A DNA stretch of 64,000 bases. Origin: Mucilaginibacter sp. KACC 22063 (GTDB lineage: Bacteria > Bacteroidota > Bacteroidia > Sphingobacteriales > Sphingobacteriaceae). The DNA is taken from contig NZ_CP117877.1 of assembly GCF_028736115.1 (NCBI RefSeq), forward strand, positions 2,604,001 to 2,668,000, given 5' to 3'. A program made the translations under genes and the position numbers. Under the pieces are notes generated by a model, which saw only the letters and a list, made by a program, of their open reading frames with translations, did not search any database and had not been told where the DNA came from. Of the stretch, positions 61,083 through 64,000 are shown piece after piece (position 1 is the first letter of the stretch; each line of letters starts with the position of its first letter).

Positions 61083-62039
61083 TTGAACGAACTTAAATTA
61101 TCTTTAGAAAACATAAATCCGGCTGTTTTGTGGGGACCTAACAATGATCATTTTGAGATCATTAAGAAGCAATATCCCAAGTTAAAAATAGTAGCCAGAG
61201 GGAATGAAGTTAAGGTGCTGGGAGATGAACATGAGCTGGGTGTTTTCAGTGAAAAATTCGGCCATCTGCTAAATCATGTCGAAAAATTCGACAATCTTAA
61301 CATTACAGACATTGAACGTATCCTGGGTTCGAAGGTACAATTGCCCGAGCCTGAAAATACAAATGATAAATCAACCACCGGTGAGGTAATTGTTTTTGGG
61401 CCTAACGGTATTTTGGTTAAAGCCCGTACAGCAAACCAGCGCCGCATGGTTGATAGTATCGTTAAAAGCGATATCCTTTTTGCCATTGGCCCCGCCGGTA
61501 CCGGTAAAACATATACTGCGGTCGCCCTGGCATGCAGAGCATTGAAAAACAAGGAGATAAAGCGAATTATCTTAACCCGGCCTGCAGTTGAAGCAGGGGA
61601 GAACCTTGGCTTTTTACCCGGCGACCTTAAAGAGAAAATAGACCCGTACCTGCGCCCGTTATATGATGCACTTGATGATATGATTCCGGCTGAAAAGCTG
61701 AAAACATACTTAGAGAACCGCACTATTGAAATTGCACCATTAGCCTTTATGCGCGGACGTACGCTTGACAATTGCTTTGTGATATTAGACGAAGCGCAAA
61801 ATGCTACGGATATGCAGCTAAAGATGTTTTTAACCCGCATGGGGCCTTCGGCAAAGTTCATTGTAACCGGCGATGTAACACAGATCGACTTACCTAAAAA
61901 ACAACAGTCGGGCCTGCATACAGCACTGCGTATTTTAGCAGACATTAAAGGCATTGAAATTATTTATTTAACCGGCGAAGACGTAGTACGCCACAAACTG
62001 GTTAAACGTATTTTGGAAGCTTACGGTGATATACAGTAA
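61083..62039 (+). CDS. PhoH family ATPase
   Basis: This 318-residue PhoH-like P-loop ATPase has Walker A GPAGTGKTYTA and Walker B ILDEAQN. The Bacteroidetes N-terminal module is LSLENINPAVLWGPNN, and the end of the domain reads GLHTALRIL. PhoH2-type proteins may act as RNA helicases or in phosphate-stress physiology. The start is a TTG at 61083: the family N-terminus starts there and there is no suitable ATG. It is divergent from the SAM-hydrolase gene. Confidence 0.93.
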   Translation: MNELKLSLENINPAVLWGPNNDHFEIIKKQYPKLKIVARGNEVKVLGDEHELGVFSEKFGHLLNHVEKFDNLNITDIERILGSKVQLPEPENTNDKSTTGEVIVFGPNGILVKARTANQRRMVDSIVKSDILFAIGPAGTGKTYTAVALACRALKNKEIKRIILTRPAVEAGENLGFLPGDLKEKIDPYLRPLYDALDDMIPAEKLKTYLENRTIEIAPLAFMRGRTLDNCFVILDEAQNATDMQLKMFLTRMGPSAKFIVTGDVTQIDLPKKQQSGLHTALRILADIKGIEIIYLTGEDVVRHKLVKRILEAYGDIQ

Positions 62040-62049
62040 AATTTAAAGT

Positions 62050-62117
62050 TGAAAGTTAAGAGTTATCAGTTATATATCTTATAATACTGGGAACTGTTAA
62101 CTGACAACTGACAACAA
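62050..62117. repeat. Imperfect hairpin of CAGTT/AACTG units before purC
   Basis: The 79-base gap carries GTTAAGAGTTATCAGTT on the left and AACTGTTAACTGACAACTG on the right, roughly complementary, with CTGACAACTGACAAC as a tandem heptamer next to the purC start. It is similar to the CAGACAA heptamer in lysA. Confidence 0.5.
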
Positions 62118-62118
62118 T

Positions 62119-63063
62119 ATGGATGCTATAAAAGAAACACACTTTAATTTTCCGGGTCAAACATCATTTTACAAAGGCAAGGTTCGCGATGTTTATACCA
62201 TCGATAACAAATACCTTGTTATGGTGGTAACTGACCGTATATCAGCTTTTGATGTAGTTTTGCCTCAGCCTATACCATACAAAGGCCAGGTGCTTAATCA
62301 AATTGCTGCCAAATTTTTAAAAGACACTGCTGATATTGTACCTAATTGGGTAGCCAGCGTACCTGATCCGAGTGTTACCATTGGCCGTATCTGTGAGCCT
62401 TTTAAAGTTGAAATGGTGATACGCGGATATTTAGCGGGACATGCCTGGAGAGAATACAGCGCAGGTAAGCGCGAAGTATGCGGCGTGCAATTACCCGAAG
62501 GCTTAAAAGAAAATGATCAACTGCCGCAGCCTATTATCACGCCAACAACTAAGGCCTCAGTTGGCCACGATGAAGATATTTCAAGAGAAGATATTATAGC
62601 AAAAGGTATTGTTGACAGTGCCGAATATGAGCAGTTGGAAAGATATACCCGTGCTTTATATCAACGCGGTACAGAGATAGCAGCCAAACAGGGTTTGATA
62701 TTGGTTGATACTAAGTATGAGTTTGGGAAAGCGGATGGCCAGATCTATCTGATCGATGAAATTCATACCCCTGATTCATCCCGTTACTTTTACAGCGAAG
62801 GTTATGCCGAACGCCAGGAAAAAGGGGAGCCTCAGAAGCAGCTATCAAAAGAGTTTGTGCGTAAATGGCTTATTGAAAATGGCTTTCAGGGTAAGAACGG
62901 GCAAACTGTACCAGAGATGACGCCTGAGATAGTTAACTCAATATCTGAACGTTACATTGAGCTTTATAATCACATCACGGGAGAGGCTTTTGTAAAGCCC
63001 GAAGGTACCGATGTTTTAAAGCGTGTAGAGGATAATGTTAATTCGGCGCTTGCCGGTTTGTAA
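62119..63063 (+). CDS. purC: Phosphoribosylaminoimidazole-succinocarboxamide synthase
   Basis: This 314-residue SAICAR synthase of purine synthesis has [12 protein letters not shown], the [17 protein letters not shown] motif, [14 protein letters not shown] and [28 protein letters not shown]. It is longer than the E. coli enzyme (about 240) and resembles the fungal/Bacteroidetes length. No other pur gene is in the window. The STAS and RNase Z genes follow on the same strand. Confidence 0.96.
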   Translation: MDAIKETHFNFPGQTSFYKGKVRDVYTIDNKYLVMVVTDRISAFDVVLPQPIPYKGQVLNQIAAKFLKDTADIVPNWVASVPDPSVTIGRICEPFKVEMVIRGYLAGHAWREYSAGKREVCGVQLPEGLKENDQLPQPIITPTTKASVGHDEDISREDIIAKGIVDSAEYEQLERYTRALYQRGTEIAAKQGLILVDTKYEFGKADGQIYLIDEIHTPDSSRYFYSEGYAERQEKGEPQKQLSKEFVRKWLIENGFQGKNGQTVPEMTPEIVNSISERYIELYNHITGEAFVKPEGTDVLKRVEDNVNSALAGL

Positions 63064-63116
63064 TTTGTTATTGTAGCTAAAATAAGTTTATATTAGCTTC
63101 TTAATTTGAATAGATA

Positions 63117-63494
63117 ATGAAATTTGCGCTTGATAAACATGAGAAGTATGTGGTGTTGAAACTTAATGAATCAAAACTGAATTCATTATTTACTCCTCAA
63201 CTTAAATCAGAACTGATATTGATAAATACCGAAGGCCAGCGCAACATTGTGCTTGATCTTAGCCAGGTAAAATTTGCTGATTCATCAGGCCTTAGCAGCC
63301 TTTTAGTCGGACACCGTTTGTGTAAAAACAGCGAAGGTGTGTTTATACTTTGCGGATTAAGTGAATCTGTTAGCCGTTTGGTAACCATTTCACAATTAGA
63401 CACTGTTTTAACCATAGTGCCATCCGTTGAAGAAGCTATTGACCTCATCTTTATGGAGGAAATAGAAAAAGAACTAAAAAAAGAAGCAAAATAA
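63117..63494 (+). CDS. STAS domain protein (anti-sigma factor antagonist-like)
   Basis: This 125-residue protein has a SpoIIAA-like STAS fold, with VLDLSQVKFADSSGLSSLL containing the phospho-acceptor-type serine region and a C-terminal acidic/lysine-rich helix (EEIEKELKKEAK). It may belong to a partner-switching pathway, but no kinase (RsbW-like) or sigma factor lies nearby. RNase Z starts 22 bases later. Confidence 0.88.
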   Translation: MKFALDKHEKYVVLKLNESKLNSLFTPQLKSELILINTEGQRNIVLDLSQVKFADSSGLSSLLVGHRLCKNSEGVFILCGLSESVSRLVTISQLDTVLTIVPSVEEAIDLIFMEEIEKELKKEAK

Positions 63495-63516
63495 GCCTTT
63501 TATATGTTTACCCCAC

Positions 63517-64000
63517 ATGAAGTTTGAGGTAACTATATTAGGAAGCAGCTCTGCAACCCCCATTTTTAATAGAAATCCAACAGCACAGGCGCTTAACATC
63601 AATGAGCGCCTGTACCTGATAGATTGCGGCGAGGGTACACAACAGCAGATGCTGCGCTTTGATATAAAAGCAAGCCGTATAGACCATATTTTCATCAGCC
63701 ATCTGCATGGCGACCATTATCTTGGGCTTGTAGGCTTGTTATCCTCCATGCATCTTAATGGCCGCAAAAAACCGTTAAAGTTATTTGGCCCTGCGCCGCT
63801 TAAAGAAATCATCGATCTGCAGTTTAAGTATTCAGATACTAACCTGCAATACGAAATTGAGTTTAAAGCCACGGATGCTACTACAGCAGAGGTGATATTG
63901 GAGAACCAGGATTTAACAGTAACTACTTTTCCGCTTGATCACCGTATACCCTGTACAGGGTTTCTGTTCAAACAGAAAAAAACATTAAGAAAGATCATTA
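63517..64000 (+). CDS. rnz: Ribonuclease Z, N-terminal part (runs off the window)
   Basis: ATG at 63517 opens a frame still open at the right edge, giving at least 161 residues. It has VTILGSSSATP, LIDCGEGTQQQMLRF, the zinc motif SHLHGDH and GLVGLLSSMHLNGR, then the KLFGPAPLKEII segment and TFPLDHRIPCTGFLF. These are RNase Z hallmarks; the enzyme removes 3' trailers from tRNA precursors. The metal His/Asp motif is intact; the C-terminal half lies outside. Confidence 0.93.
   Translation, partial: MKFEVTILGSSSATPIFNRNPTAQALNINERLYLIDCGEGTQQQMLRFDIKASRIDHIFISHLHGDHYLGLVGLLSSMHLNGRKKPLKLFGPAPLKEIIDLQFKYSDTNLQYEIEFKATDATTAEVILENQDLTVTTFPLDHRIPCTGFLFKQKKTLRKII

Noticed and set aside
61274..61954. 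226-residue open frame on the minus strand inside the PhoH gene
   Set aside because: It is antisense to conserved P-loop motifs, Ser-rich with no domain, and has no separate promoter or neighbours.

Overview
The window is an ordinary, gene-dense stretch of a Bacteroidota chromosome, most likely Sphingobacteriaceae (a Mucilaginibacter or Pedobacter relative). This is inferred from the gene set rather than from any marker RNA: a type 9 secretion (T9SS) sorting domain, a Bacteroidetes-type Hcp pair, a TonB receptor followed by a DUF5074 lipoprotein, -7 boxes of the form TAnnTTTG, almost no Shine-Dalgarno sequences, and roughly 40% GC by eye. No tRNA, rRNA, CRISPR array, transposase, integrase (other than housekeeping XerD) or prophage gene was seen.

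Layout. 1-3.4 kb: end of a DoxX-like membrane protein, an AraC regulator, an old yellow enzyme and an NmrA-type oxidoreductase. 3.5-7.3 kb: two tandem Hcp/TssD genes without the rest of a type VI secretion system, and a large secreted T9SS glycoside hydrolase on the other strand. 7.4-15 kb: MsrA, CorA, WbqC, a lipid A-type acyltransferase, a glycosyltransferase, a large MscS channel and AroQ. 15-22.5 kb: XerD, PrmC, RibD, a DMT transporter, YigZ, MgtE and BioB. 22.6-24.6 kb (minus): a lipoprotein/SCO/cytochrome c operon and DinB. 25-31.9 kb: phosphohexomutase, aspartate kinase, LysA with a tiny antisense membrane gene between them, an SRPBCC protein and a beta-lactamase-fold hydrolase.

32-39.9 kb is the most coherent and interesting block, a B12-responsive locus. 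One cobalamin riboswitch precedes nrdB-nrdA (class I ribonucleotide reductase, which does not need B12). A second precedes a BtuB-like TonB receptor, a DUF5074 beta-propeller lipoprotein and a DUF6580 membrane protein. The likely logic is that when B12 is scarce the cell raises both B12 uptake and the B12-independent reductase.

39.9-50 kb: zinc-less sirtuin, Dph6-like ATP pyrophosphatase, CrtA-like protein, free-methionine-sulfoxide reductase, alkyladenine glycosylase, kynureninase, an HDAC-family deacetylase, a MATE exporter, and a Schlafen-type AlbA_2/GNAT/DUF4442 group. 50-56 kb: a small Thr-rich lipoprotein, a polyprenyl-phosphate glycosyltransferase, a secreted SGNH esterase, Rpe, SerC and SerA. 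56-64 kb: a beta-CASP metallo-hydrolase, an ABC exporter, a coiled-coil membrane protein, a SAM hydroxide adenosyltransferase, PhoH, PurC, a STAS protein and the start of RNase Z, which runs off the window.

Intergenic DNA is short. Only two gaps exceed 300 bases and both hold riboswitches. Several others hold strong hairpin terminators or inverted-repeat elements that look like dispersed, genome-wide repeats. All calls come from reading the sequence; no database was searched.
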